Shown: positions 40,021 to 48,037 of the stretch, piece after piece | Layout of the letters: every line of letters begins with the position of its first letter | Position numbering within the stretch: the first letter of the stretch is position 1 | From: Maribacter sp. | GTDB lineage: Bacteria > Bacteroidota > Bacteroidia > Flavobacteriales > Flavobacteriaceae | Reading direction: 5' to 3' | Assembly (NCBI RefSeq): GCF_016744255.1 | Contig: NZ_JADGES010000001.1 | Span: forward strand, 54,719-118,718 | Length of the DNA: 64,000 nt | The notes under the pieces: generated by a model | Databases searched by the model: none | Told to the model about the DNA's origin: nothing | The model's input: only the letters and a program-made list of their open reading frames with translations | Translations under genes and position numbers: made by a program

Positions 40021-41904
40021 CTAGTAAAGAACTCTAAATTTGATAGTGTTATCAACATCCTTAAGTGCTTTAAGCACTTCTTTATCGTATTCTTTATCTA
40101 AGTCAGAAATTACATAACCAACCTCATTATCCGTAGATAGATATTGCGCTGAAATATTCATCTCATACTTTGCCAACACCTCATTAATTTTAGCCATTAT
40201 TCCAGGTACATTCTTATGAATATGCAAGAATCTATGTGCCTTATTCTGTTTTGGCAATCTTATATTAGGAAAATTTACTGCATCTACCGTATTTCCTGAA
40301 TTTATATAATCCATTATTTTATTTGGCACAAAATCAGCTATATCTCGTTGTGCCTCTTCTGTACTACCACCAACATGAGGAGTTAATATTACATTTGGCA
40401 ACCCTTGAAGCTCTGAAAGAAACCCTCCATTGCTTCTAGGCTCTTCTGGATAAACATCTATTGCTGCGCCAGCCAATTTACCACTCTTAAGAGATTCTGC
40501 CAGAGCTTTAACATCGAGTACAAATCCTCTAGAAAGATTTATAAGCATTGCTCCTTTTTTCATTTGGTTAATTTCTCTTTCCCCTATGAAATTTTTATTC
40601 GCTTTATTATCATCAATATGCAGAGTAACTACATCTGAAACGGATAATAAATCTTCTAAAGTATTGCATTTAACAGCATTACCTAGGGCTAATTTATCAT
40701 CTACATCATAATAATAAACACGCATACCAATAGCTTCTGCTAATACAGAAAGTTGTTTGCCTATATTTCCGTAACCAACAATTCCAAGATTTTTACCTCT
40801 TACTTCTCTAGAGTTAGCTGCTGTTTTATTCCATTGACCAGAATGTATTTCTGAACTTCTTTGAAAAACAGAACGCATTAACATTATTATTTGCCCTATT
40901 GCAAGCTCCACCACGGAACGGGTATTACTATAAGGAGCATTAAATACTACTACCCCATTATTTTTACAATAATCTAAATCTATCTGCGTAGTACCTATAC
41001 AAAATGCCCCAACAACTAATAGTTTATCCGCAGCATCTATAACCTTCTTTGTAACTTGTGTTTTAGACCGTATTCCTAACACATGTACTCCTTTTATCTT
41101 TTCTATTAACTCTTCTTCCGGAATACTGTGCTTTACCAATTCTACTGTAAAACCTTCTTCCGAAAGGTTTTTAAAAGCATCTGGATGCACATTTTCTAAT
41201 AATAAAATTTTAATTCTATTCTTTGGGTATGATATATTTCTTGGCAAATCGTTCACAAATAAAAATTCATCTAGGTTAGGTGTAATATAATCCGCATTAC
41301 TTGCTGCTTTTTCTCTATGCACATTTTCGGTATATGCAAAAAATTTATGTGCTATACCTGCTTCGCGCATTACATAATCGCTATAGCCATCACCAATAAC
41401 TTGGACTTCTCCTTCCAAATTCATTTGCTTTAGGCATTCTATTTTCCCATTGTGTTGTGATAATACATTATCATTATCAAAACCAACTATTTTTCCTTCT
41501 TCATCAAATTTAAACGTATTGGCGTAAACCCTATCTACTGGAATATTATATTCCGCCACAATGGGGACTATAAATTCTTTAAATCCACAAGAAATCACAT
41601 AAATATCGTCTGAAAATTTTTCGAAAAACTCTTTATTAGATTCTATAGATTTTGAAATTTTCTGCTTTAATTCTTCTACCAACTGCGATAAATCATCCTT
41701 GTGCGCGTTTAGTAATTTTATTCTTTTTTCTAAGGACTCTGTAAAGGAAATATCCCCATCTATTCCTAAGTTGGTTATTTTCTGAATTTCGTCTATAACT
41801 TCTTCCCGATTAGATTGCCCTTCTAAGGTCATTTCAGCTAAAATATCCAAAGCCTCCACCCTTGTTAAAGTACTATCAAAATCGAAAACGTATTTTCTTT
41901 CCAA
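40021..41904 (-). CDS. Fused phosphoserine phosphatase-like / D-3-phosphoglycerate dehydrogenase
   Basis: Two serine-synthesis activities in 627 residues. Residues 1-215 are a SerB-like HAD domain: FDFDST (Asp8, Asp10), ISCGF, Lys154 and GDGYSD (171-176). Residues 230-545 are a SerA-like dehydrogenase: GYGNIG (377-382), Arg459 in NLSRG, Glu in YPEEP and catalytic His510 in TPHVGG. An ACT domain (about 555-627) probably senses serine. SerB catalyses step 3 and SerA step 1; SerC is not here. The start is TTG at 41902-41904, as no ATG exists before the Asp8 motif; a stop lies 5 codons upstream. Confidence 0.92.
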   Translation of the reverse strand: MERKYVFDFDSTLTRVEALDILAEMTLEGQSNREEVIDEIQKITNLGIDGDISFTESLEKRIKLLNAHKDDLSQLVEELKQKISKSIESNKEFFEKFSDDIYVISCGFKEFIVPIVAEYNIPVDRVYANTFKFDEEGKIVGFDNDNVLSQHNGKIECLKQMNLEGEVQVIGDGYSDYVMREAGIAHKFFAYTENVHREKAASNADYITPNLDEFLFVNDLPRNISYPKNRIKILLLENVHPDAFKNLSEEGFTVELVKHSIPEEELIEKIKGVHVLGIRSKTQVTKKVIDAADKLLVVGAFCIGTTQIDLDYCKNNGVVVFNAPYSNTRSVVELAIGQIIMLMRSVFQRSSEIHSGQWNKTAANSREVRGKNLGIVGYGNIGKQLSVLAEAIGMRVYYYDVDDKLALGNAVKCNTLEDLLSVSDVVTLHIDDNKANKNFIGEREINQMKKGAMLINLSRGFVLDVKALAESLKSGKLAGAAIDVYPEEPRSNGGFLSELQGLPNVILTPHVGGSTEEAQRDIADFVPNKIMDYINSGNTVDAVNFPNIRLPKQNKAHRFLHIHKNVPGIMAKINEVLAKYEMNISAQYLSTDNEVGYVISDLDKEYDKEVLKALKDVDNTIKFRVLY

Positions 41905-42506
41905 AGCAATATCTATTTAAAAAAAATTAAGCTGTAAAAATAAAAATTAATTCTGTCTGATGTTAGTCGAAAAGGTAAATAAAACAAAATGATTACAGTT
42001 TGATATTATTTACATAAAAAAAATCCTTAATTGTTACTAATTAAAACCATCACTAACGATACAAGATTTGCTTGTTTACACATTAAAAGAAAAGTTTGTA
42101 ATTCATTATTTTCATAACAAAAGCCAAACAACCTTTTGAATCTTCGATTAATAAATTAAAAGTAAGTTTTAAAGCGGAACATTATACGTCTTTCTTAATT
42201 TTATTTGTAAAATCGAGCAACATATCTACTATTTTTTATTATTTCATCTTGTGTTAATAATTTTATAAAAATTATACCTCCTTTAGAATGCTCTATGGTC
42301 TTCTATTTTTTTACATCAAACTTATTTACTAAGGATATTAAATCCTAAATTTCTGTACCCTTTTTACACCCCGAATTTCCTTGTGACTTACCAAACTAGT
42401 GTAAGCGTTCTTTACTCCATCAAACGATTATAAATACTGTGTTTAACACTGAAAAACAAAGATTAAAAAAAGAAAAATACGATAGCTACATTGCTTTTCA
42501 TAGCTA
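41905..42506. other. AT-rich 0.6-kb intergenic region
   Basis: No convincing open frame, RNA gene or repeat is seen. On the minus strand it contains one exact -7 box (TAAGTTTG, 42324 to 42317) that could drive a leader of roughly 400 bases for the serB-serA fusion gene, and at its right end the terminator of the DUF3307 gene. A decayed gene is possible but cannot be shown. Confidence 0.5.
42317..42324 (-). promoter_or_regulatory. Possible distal promoter of the serB-serA fusion gene
   Basis: TAAGTTTG on the minus strand, exact TAnnTTTG match in a region without other genes; about 410 bp upstream of the TTG start. Confidence 0.3.
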
Positions 42507-42507
42507 T
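42462..42507 (-). terminator. Terminator of the satD-DUF3307 operon
   Basis: ATAGCTA (42482-42488) pairs with TAGCTAT (42501-42507), overlapping the stop codon; on the minus strand the tract after it is T-rich (GTATTTTTCTTTTTTT). Confidence 0.75.
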
Positions 42508-43208
42508 TATTTTATATGTAAATAAACTAATCCCGTTAAAATAGCAATCCCAAAACTTACTAGAGTACCTATTAGAATATATTCAGTAAGCTTTCTATTA
42601 TTACTTTCCTTTAAATCGTTAAAACGAAAAACAGATTTGGCGGTTATCAATAACCCTATAACCTCCCATCTACCCAAAATAATAAATAGCAATACAAATA
42701 GTCGCTCAATAATACCAATATACTTCCCTGCATTGGGTAAAGATTTATGATCAACGGGTATCTGACTAGACATACTCTCTAATAATTTAGACATTATTAT
42801 TGCTGCCGGAAAGCTAACAAATACCATCGCCGTAATTAAGGCCCAATCTATACCCTGAAACAAACTTAATGTGTGATTACATAAATTTCCATAAAAAACA
42901 CAGACATAAAGAACTATCAAATGAAAAAGTTGGTCCACAAAAAATGGGATGCTTTTATTCTTAAATGCTGGTGTAATATAAAGTTTTAATATATCTATTA
43001 TTAAATGCGAAAAGGCTATGATTAATGCTATATACCAAAGACTAATATCCCATAGCAAAAGCATTGTAACTATTAAATGCACCAATGCATGTATATACAA
43101 ATATTTAGATCCTATTTTATTGGCCTCTTTATGTATTACCCATTTGGAAGGTTGTAAAATAAAATCTCCTATTAAATGCGCTAAGAATAATTTAATCCAA
43201 AGTATCAT
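42507..43208 (-). CDS. DUF3307 polytopic membrane protein
   Basis: A 233-residue inner-membrane protein with about six hydrophobic segments. Charged residues repeat within the first helices: HLIGD (His11, Asp15), HALVH (His40, His44), HLIID (His68, Asp72) and DQLFH (Asp92, His96). This H-x3-D / D-x3-H pattern suggests a metal site in the membrane, as in membrane-bound metal-dependent hydrolases, though no activity is known for DUF3307. It starts 2 bp after satD, so the two are translated together and probably work together. Confidence 0.82.
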   Translation of the reverse strand: MILWIKLFLAHLIGDFILQPSKWVIHKEANKIGSKYLYIHALVHLIVTMLLLWDISLWYIALIIAFSHLIIDILKLYITPAFKNKSIPFFVDQLFHLIVLYVCVFYGNLCNHTLSLFQGIDWALITAMVFVSFPAAIIMSKLLESMSSQIPVDHKSLPNAGKYIGIIERLFVLLFIILGRWEVIGLLITAKSVFRFNDLKESNNRKLTEYILIGTLVSFGIAILTGLVYLHIK

Positions 43209-43210
43209 GC

Positions 43211-43816
43211 TTATATTTCTTTGCTTATTTCTGTATAATAGTTTAGTAAATCTAAAACCAAATCTAATCTTGCTCTTTTAAAACGCTGACTTACTGCGGA
43301 TTGCTGTATACCCAGCTGTTTTGCTATTTCCTTTTGTGATATTTCTCGATTATGGAGCACTATACTGACAATTTCAGCTGAAACTACGCTCCAATCATCC
43401 ATAAAATCTAATGCTAGCTTTAACATTAAGTTCAAAGTTCTATCCGTTACCGCATTTCCTGTAGCAACAGCCATATTGGTTTTCGCTTGTTTTAGCATCC
43501 CCAATGTTCTTCCAGAACGTTGATAAGCTAATCCGTTAGACTCCGTAACTCCGTTACCAACGTACGTCTCATCACCAAAACCTATTCCCATGCGAACGTC
43601 TAATTTTTTAACATGCTTAAGTAACGCTTTTAGATGAATAGCCTCCTTCAGCGCCTTTTCTACAGGGAGTTTTACCTGAAATTCATCTCCACGATACACT
43701 TCCCAATCCATAGGCGTGCCTCCTATTGTTGCTAAATGATTCTTTAATATAGGTATCCATTCCTCTGAATTATAATTCCCAGAATTTACGATATCACCAG
43801 TTATAATTGCAATCAT
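43211..43816 (-). CDS. SatD family protein with C-terminal helix-turn-helix
   Basis: A 201-residue cytoplasmic protein of the SatD family, named after an acid-tolerance locus of streptococci; biochemical activity unknown. Residues 1-125 resemble a nucleotidyl-cyclase fold: TGDIVNS (Asp8), YRGDEFQV (Asp44), VRMGIGFG (74-81) and NGLAYQR (Asn94, Arg100), recalling the metal aspartates and ribose/transition-state residues of class III cyclases. Residues 158-182 are a sigma-like helix-turn-helix (SQKEIAKQLGIQQSAVSQRF). It precedes DUF3307 by 2 bp, and its promoter is framed by 21-bp repeats it might bind. The cyclase comparison is inference. Confidence 0.82.
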   Translation of the reverse strand: MIAIITGDIVNSGNYNSEEWIPILKNHLATIGGTPMDWEVYRGDEFQVKLPVEKALKEAIHLKALLKHVKKLDVRMGIGFGDETYVGNGVTESNGLAYQRSGRTLGMLKQAKTNMAVATGNAVTDRTLNLMLKLALDFMDDWSVVSAEIVSIVLHNREISQKEIAKQLGIQQSAVSQRFKRARLDLVLDLLNYYTEISKEI

Positions 43817-43817
43817 A

Positions 43818-43832
43818 ATTATAAGTTATAAT
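43818..43832. repeat. 15-bp inverted repeat ahead of satD
   Basis: ATTATAAGTTATAAT: two 7-bp arms around one base, between the downstream 21-bp repeat and the satD ATG. Could be an operator half of the same control region. Confidence 0.5.
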
Positions 43833-43833
43833 G

Positions 43834-43854
43834 CTAATATATAAAAATATAAGC
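43834..43854. repeat. 21-bp direct repeat, copy 1 (satD operator candidate)
   Basis: Begins CTAATATATAAAAATATAAG and ends C. Identical to copy 2 at 20 of 21 bases. It lies just downstream of the -7 box in the direction of satD. Confidence 0.65.
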
Positions 43855-43861
43855 AAAATTA
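43854..43861 (-). promoter_or_regulatory. -7 box of satD
   Basis: TAATTTTG on the minus strand, exact TAnnTTTG match. It fills the 7-base gap between the two 21-bp direct repeats, so a protein on the repeats would block it. Confidence 0.55.
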
Positions 43862-43882
43862 CTAATAAATAAAAATATAAGC
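43862..43882. repeat. 21-bp direct repeat, copy 2 (satD operator candidate)
   Basis: Begins CTAATAAATAAAAATATAAG and ends C; one mismatch (position 7) to copy 1, spaced 28 bp start to start. It covers the region where the -33 element would be. Confidence 0.65.
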
Positions 43883-43886
43883 TTTT

Positions 43887-44342
43887 CTAAAACCATCGCC
43901 TTACCTTAGAGCAATACGTTTTATACTCCTTACCAAACCTATCGTATAAAGCTTTCTCCTCCGGAAAAATTTGAAAACGATTCATATAATGCACAAAAAG
44001 CACAGCAACAATATAATTAAATGTATTTCCCAACCACATACACCATCCTAAAAGAACTAATAACAAAGCCATATACATAGGATTACGCGAATATTTATAC
44101 AAACCATTTGTGACCAAAAAAGATACTTTATCTGGTTTTCTTGGATCCACGGTTGTTTTTTGCTTAAAAAATTGAACCACTGTAAGAATTCCAATAAAAA
44201 AAGCAATTACAAATAAGAAGTTCATCATATACATTCTACCAAAAAAATGAAAATACCCAAAAGGTAAGAATCTAGCAAGAAGATACATTAGTAATCCAGA
44301 AACAGAAAGGACAACTACTGGTGGTGGTATTTTTAATTTCAT
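43887..44342 (-). CDS. Isoprenylcysteine/phospholipid methyltransferase-like membrane protein
   Basis: A 151-residue membrane protein with four hydrophobic segments. The C-terminal half matches the ICMT/PEMT superfamily: LVTNGLYKYSRNPMYMALLL (SAM-site region) and FPEEKALYDRFGKEYKTYCSKVRRW. Bacterial members methylate small or lipid substrates, mostly unidentified. It ends only a few bases from the satD upstream repeat (43862-43882), so transcription into satD from it is possible but a separate -7 box exists. Confidence 0.82.
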   Translation of the reverse strand: MKLKIPPPVVVLSVSGLLMYLLARFLPFGYFHFFGRMYMMNFLFVIAFFIGILTVVQFFKQKTTVDPRKPDKVSFLVTNGLYKYSRNPMYMALLLVLLGWCMWLGNTFNYIVAVLFVHYMNRFQIFPEEKALYDRFGKEYKTYCSKVRRWF

Positions 44343-44355
44343 TCTATAAAATTAC

Positions 44356-44363
44356 TATTTTTG
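44356..44363 (+). promoter_or_regulatory. -7 box of rdgB
   Basis: TATTTTTG, exact TAnnTTTG match, 50 bp ahead of the ATG. Confidence 0.45.
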
Positions 44364-44413
44364 ATTAGGACGATAACATCTAAACCAAAAATCGCTCTTA
44401 ATATTTTATATTT

Positions 44414-44995
44414 ATGAAACTTGTATTTGCTACCAATAATTTAAATAAATTAAAAGAAGTACAACTTTTAGTTCCGGAACACATAACCTTACTTTCTTTA
44501 AAAGATATAGGCTGTACAGAAGATATACCAGAAACAGCAAACACCTTAGAAGGTAATGCACAACTTAAAGCAAACTACATAACAAAAAAATACAACCTAC
44601 CTTGTTTTGCTGATGATACAGGATTATTAGTAAACGTCTTAAACGGAGAACCTGGTGTATATTCCGCTAGATATGCTGGAGAACAAAAATCCTCCGAAGA
44701 TAATATGAATCTCCTTTTAGAAAAATTAAAAAACAAAACGGATCGATCCGCGCATTTTAAAACTGTAATTGCACTGAATATAAACAATACACAAACTCTT
44801 TTTCAAGGAATTGCAAAAGGTGAAATAACAAAAACCAAAGAAGGCTTAGAAGGCTTTGGTTATGACCCTATTTTTAAACCCGAAGGGTATAATAAAACCT
44901 TTGCTGAACTCTCCATAAAAACAAAAAATTTAATTAGCCATAGAGGAAAAGCAATGATACAATTGATGGAACACTTAAATATTCTGTTCCATTAA
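44414..44995 (+). CDS. rdgB: Non-canonical purine NTP pyrophosphatase (RdgB/HAM1)
   Basis: Removes dITP, XTP and related damaged nucleotides from the pool by hydrolysis to the monophosphate. The 193 residues start KLVFATNNLNKLKEVQ and contain FADDTGLLVNVLNGEPGVYSARYAG in sequential blocks and EGFGYDPIFKPEGY, the family's signature regions. Single gene. The 278 bp after it lead to the DEAD-box helicase. Confidence 0.95.
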   Translation: MKLVFATNNLNKLKEVQLLVPEHITLLSLKDIGCTEDIPETANTLEGNAQLKANYITKKYNLPCFADDTGLLVNVLNGEPGVYSARYAGEQKSSEDNMNLLLEKLKNKTDRSAHFKTVIALNINNTQTLFQGIAKGEITKTKEGLEGFGYDPIFKPEGYNKTFAELSIKTKNLISHRGKAMIQLMEHLNILFH

Positions 44996-45155
44996 TATTC
45001 TAAAAAAGAACGAATCCCTTCTTCTCTAAAGAAAATAAAAAATATTAATCCTAAATACATAGCCTTAAATAAAGGTGAATCTCCCTATTTACGGTCACTT
45101 TACAACATTACAGCTCATATTTAAAATAGTATTTCCTCAATCTAATTAATTACAG

Positions 45156-45163
45156 TACCTTTG
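45156..45163 (+). promoter_or_regulatory. -7 box of the DEAD-box helicase gene
   Basis: TACCTTTG, exact TAnnTTTG match; predicts a leader of about 105 bases. Confidence 0.5.
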
Positions 45164-45194
45164 CCGCTTTATAAAACGCCGCTGGTATAGCATG

Positions 45195-45262
45195 TGTTGC
45201 GCTGAGTATAAATGGGTTACAATAGTTAATCGCTCTATGCAACATTCGTATTTGCGATTAAC
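45195..45262 (+). promoter_or_regulatory. Pseudoknot-capable leader of the DEAD-box helicase
   Basis: GTTAATCGC (45225-45233) pairs with GCGATTAAC (45254-45262), a perfect 9-bp stem with a 20-base loop. The loop contains GCAACA (45239-45244), complementary to TGTTGC (45195-45200) upstream of the stem, which would make an H-type pseudoknot. The 3' end is 11 bases before the start codon. Cold-shock helicase genes often have regulated long leaders; a temperature or feedback role is inference. Confidence 0.5.
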
Positions 45263-45273
45263 ATTTATACATT

Positions 45274-47097
45274 ATGACAAAATTCAATGAATTAGGGCTA
45301 AAACAGTCCTTATTAGATGCTGTTACAGATTTAGGTTTTGAAACACCTTCTGAAGTACAAGAAAAAGCAATTCCTATTTTATTAGAAGGTGAAACCGATT
45401 TGGTTGCCTTAGCGCAAACAGGTACGGGTAAAACTGCTGCCTTTGGTTTTCCATTAATTCAAAAAATTGATAGTGATAGTAGAACTACGCAAGGATTAAT
45501 TTTATCTCCTACACGGGAACTTTGCTTACAAATTACTAATGAACTAAAATTATATTCTAAATACGAAAAGAATATAAATGTAGTAGCCATTTATGGTGGT
45601 GCTAGTATTACAGATCAGGCTAGACAAATAAAAAGAGGAGCACAAATTATAGTAGCTACTCCTGGTCGTATGAAAGATATGATTAGTCGTGGTTTGGTAA
45701 ACATTACCAAAATAGACTATTGTATTTTAGATGAAGCAGATGAGATGCTTAACATGGGTTTCTTTGAGGATATTAAAGATATCTTATCTAACACTCCCGA
45801 TGAAAAATCTACATGGTTGTTTTCTGCAACTATGCCTAAAGAAGTATCTATCATTGCTAAAAAGTTTATGCACTCTCCTAAAGAAATTACGGTTGGCGCT
45901 AAAAACTCTGGAGCATCGACGGTACAACATGAATACTACCAAGTTAGTGGAAGAGATCGTTACCCTGCTTTAAAAAGGTTAGCAGATACTAATCCTGGTA
46001 TTTTCTCTGTTGTTTTCTGTAGAACCAAAAGAGATACGCAGCGTGTAGCAGAAATGTTAATAGAGGATGGTTACAATGCTGGAGCTCTCCATGGAGATTT
46101 AAGTCAAAATCAGAGAGATTTAGTAATGAACTCTTTCCGTAAAAAACAAATACAAATGCTTGTAGCTACAGATGTAGCTGCCCGTGGTATTGATGTAGAC
46201 AATATAACACACGTAATTAACTACCAATTACCTGACGAAATAGAAACGTATACACACCGTAGTGGTCGTACAGGTAGAGCTGGTAAATCTGGAATCTCTA
46301 TAGTTCTTGTAACAAGAAGCGAAACCAGAAAAATTAGAGCAATTGAAAATAAGATAAATCAAAAATTTATACTTAAAACTATTCCAACAGGAATGGAAAT
46401 TTGCGAAATTCAGCTATACCATTTGGCAAATAAAATAAAAGACGCTGAAATTAATGAAGAGGTTGAAAATTACCTTCCTGCTATAAATGATGTTTTTGCA
46501 GGCATTGAGAGAGAAGATCTTATAAAAAAGATTATATCTGCAGAATTTACTAGATTCCATGACTATTACAATAAATCTAAAGACCTAAACTCTCCTGACC
46601 GTGGGGAAAGAGATGAACGTCGTGAAAGAGGCGGAGAAATACCAACAAGTGGCTCTGTCCGTTATTTCATTAACGTAGGAGAAAAGGATGATTACGATTG
46701 GATGTCTCTAAAAGATTTTATTAGAGATACAGCTCAATTAGGACAAGAAGATGTTTTTAAAGTGGATGTTAAAGAGAGTTTTTCTTTCTTTAATACAGAT
46801 GCATCTGTAACTCAACAAGTCCTTTCTACGTTTACTGAGTTTAAAGTAGATGGTCGTTTTGTAAATGTTGAAGTTTCTAAAAACCCTGGTGGTGGAAGAA
46901 GAAATAGCGGCGGTAGCAGTGGCGGCGGCAGAAGAACTGGCGGCGGCGGCGGTCGTGATAGAGGAAGAGATAGGGATAGTAGCGGAGGAAGAGACAGAAG
47001 TAAAAGAAGAGATAGTGGCTCTTCTTCTTCGCAAGGTGGCGGAGGAACTTTCTCTGGTAAACGGAGAACAAAAAAAAGAAATACAGACTTCTTTTAG
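45274..47097 (+). CDS. DEAD-box ATP-dependent RNA helicase with DbpA-like domain and Gly/Arg-rich tail
   Basis: Unwinds RNA during ribosome assembly and decay, likely important in the cold (CsdA/DeaD type). In 607 residues: Q motif, AQTGTGKT (Walker A, about 48-55), PTREL, LDEADEM (about 152-158), SAT, ARGIDV and HRSGRTGRAG. A DbpA-type RNA-binding domain (about 468-545, RYFINVGEKDDYDWMSLKDFI) follows. The last 60 residues are low-complexity Gly, Ser and Arg, with short RGR/RDR elements that bind RNA. Own promoter, structured leader and UUCG-capped terminator. Confidence 0.95.
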   Translation: MTKFNELGLKQSLLDAVTDLGFETPSEVQEKAIPILLEGETDLVALAQTGTGKTAAFGFPLIQKIDSDSRTTQGLILSPTRELCLQITNELKLYSKYEKNINVVAIYGGASITDQARQIKRGAQIIVATPGRMKDMISRGLVNITKIDYCILDEADEMLNMGFFEDIKDILSNTPDEKSTWLFSATMPKEVSIIAKKFMHSPKEITVGAKNSGASTVQHEYYQVSGRDRYPALKRLADTNPGIFSVVFCRTKRDTQRVAEMLIEDGYNAGALHGDLSQNQRDLVMNSFRKKQIQMLVATDVAARGIDVDNITHVINYQLPDEIETYTHRSGRTGRAGKSGISIVLVTRSETRKIRAIENKINQKFILKTIPTGMEICEIQLYHLANKIKDAEINEEVENYLPAINDVFAGIEREDLIKKIISAEFTRFHDYYNKSKDLNSPDRGERDERRERGGEIPTSGSVRYFINVGEKDDYDWMSLKDFIRDTAQLGQEDVFKVDVKESFSFFNTDASVTQQVLSTFTEFKVDGRFVNVEVSKNPGGGRRNSGGSSGGGRRTGGGGGRDRGRDRDSSGGRDRSKRRDSGSSSSQGGGGTFSGKRRTKKRNTDFF

Positions 47098-47110
47098 TTA
47101 AACCTATATT

Positions 47111-47140
47111 AAAAAATACGCTTCGGCGTATTTTTTTTTT
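47111..47140 (+). terminator. Terminator of the DEAD-box helicase gene
   Basis: ATACGC-ttcg-GCGTAT stem with a UUCG tetraloop, A-run before and ten Ts after. Confidence 0.9.
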
Positions 47141-47171
47141 GTTTGCATGTATATTGCAGTATTTTAGAAGT

Positions 47172-47960
47172 ATGAGAAAAGAGTTACTTATTATTTTTTG
47201 TTTTGTTTGTAGTGCTGCTTATAGCCAAGAAGAAACAAAAATTGTTGCTAAAACAGAAATTAGTGCTATTGTTATAAATGCACAGACGGATGCCCCCATG
47301 GAAAGTGTTCATATTGTGAACCTAAACCAAGTAAAGGGTACCATTACAAATGGCAAAGGACAATTTACACTTACAGCTGCAGTAAATGATACTTTATATT
47401 TCTCTTTTTTAGGTTTTAAATCGCAAAAGATTAGAATAACTAATGACATGTTTAAGTTTAAGGATACTAAAGTATCCCTAACGGAACTGGCCTATGCCTT
47501 AGAGGAAGTAATTGTAAGGCCATACCAACTTACAGGTTACTTAGAAATAGATGTAAAAAACCTACCTATAAACAATTCGTATCAGTATAGTATTTCTGGT
47601 TTATCTGTTGGTTATGAAGCAGGAAACAAAAATCCTAGCGCTGTAACTAAAGTACTCGGAGCCATCTTAAACCCCGCAGACCTACTCCGTAACTTGTTTG
47701 GTAAAAAACCAAACCAAATGCGGAAGCTTAGACAAATAAAGGAAGATGATGAAATTAGAAATCTATTAGCTTCTAAATTTGATAGAGAAACTTTAATGGA
47801 GTTGCTACAAGTTGAAAAAGTAGACATACAAGATATATTAAACAACTGTAATTATTCTAAATCTTTTATAACCACAGCAAATGATTTGCAAATTTTAGAT
47901 GCAATCAGCGGATGCTACGAAGATTTTAAAGTACTCAACAGAGGTAAAAAAAGAAAATAA
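47172..47960 (+). CDS. Exported carboxypeptidase-like regulatory domain protein
   Basis: A 262-residue protein. ATG 47172 gives a clear signal peptide (RKELLIIFCFVCSAAYSQ, cut about 19); the ATG 33 bp upstream would spoil it. Residues about 30-110 are a CarboxypepD_reg-like beta-sandwich (AIVINAQTDAPMESVHIV, ITNGKGQFTLTA, YFSFLGFKSQ), the same module found at the N-terminus of TonB receptors, but here without a receptor. The rest is helical and charged and not recognised. Probably periplasmic or surface-associated; function unknown. Confidence 0.8.
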   Translation: MRKELLIIFCFVCSAAYSQEETKIVAKTEISAIVINAQTDAPMESVHIVNLNQVKGTITNGKGQFTLTAAVNDTLYFSFLGFKSQKIRITNDMFKFKDTKVSLTELAYALEEVIVRPYQLTGYLEIDVKNLPINNSYQYSISGLSVGYEAGNKNPSAVTKVLGAILNPADLLRNLFGKKPNQMRKLRQIKEDDEIRNLLASKFDRETLMELLQVEKVDIQDILNNCNYSKSFITTANDLQILDAISGCYEDFKVLNRGKKRK

Positions 47961-48037
47961 AATTGCATAACAACTTCTTTTTCTCTTCCTTGTTCTATAG
48001 CTTTATATAAAAATTTAAATAACCTTAAACCATTACA

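Noticed and set aside
46738..47101. Open frames of 60-100 residues on both strands within the Gly-rich end of the helicase gene
   Set aside because: Shadows of repetitive GGC/AGA codons in the other frames; Ala/Val/Glu or Ser/Arg monotony without homology.
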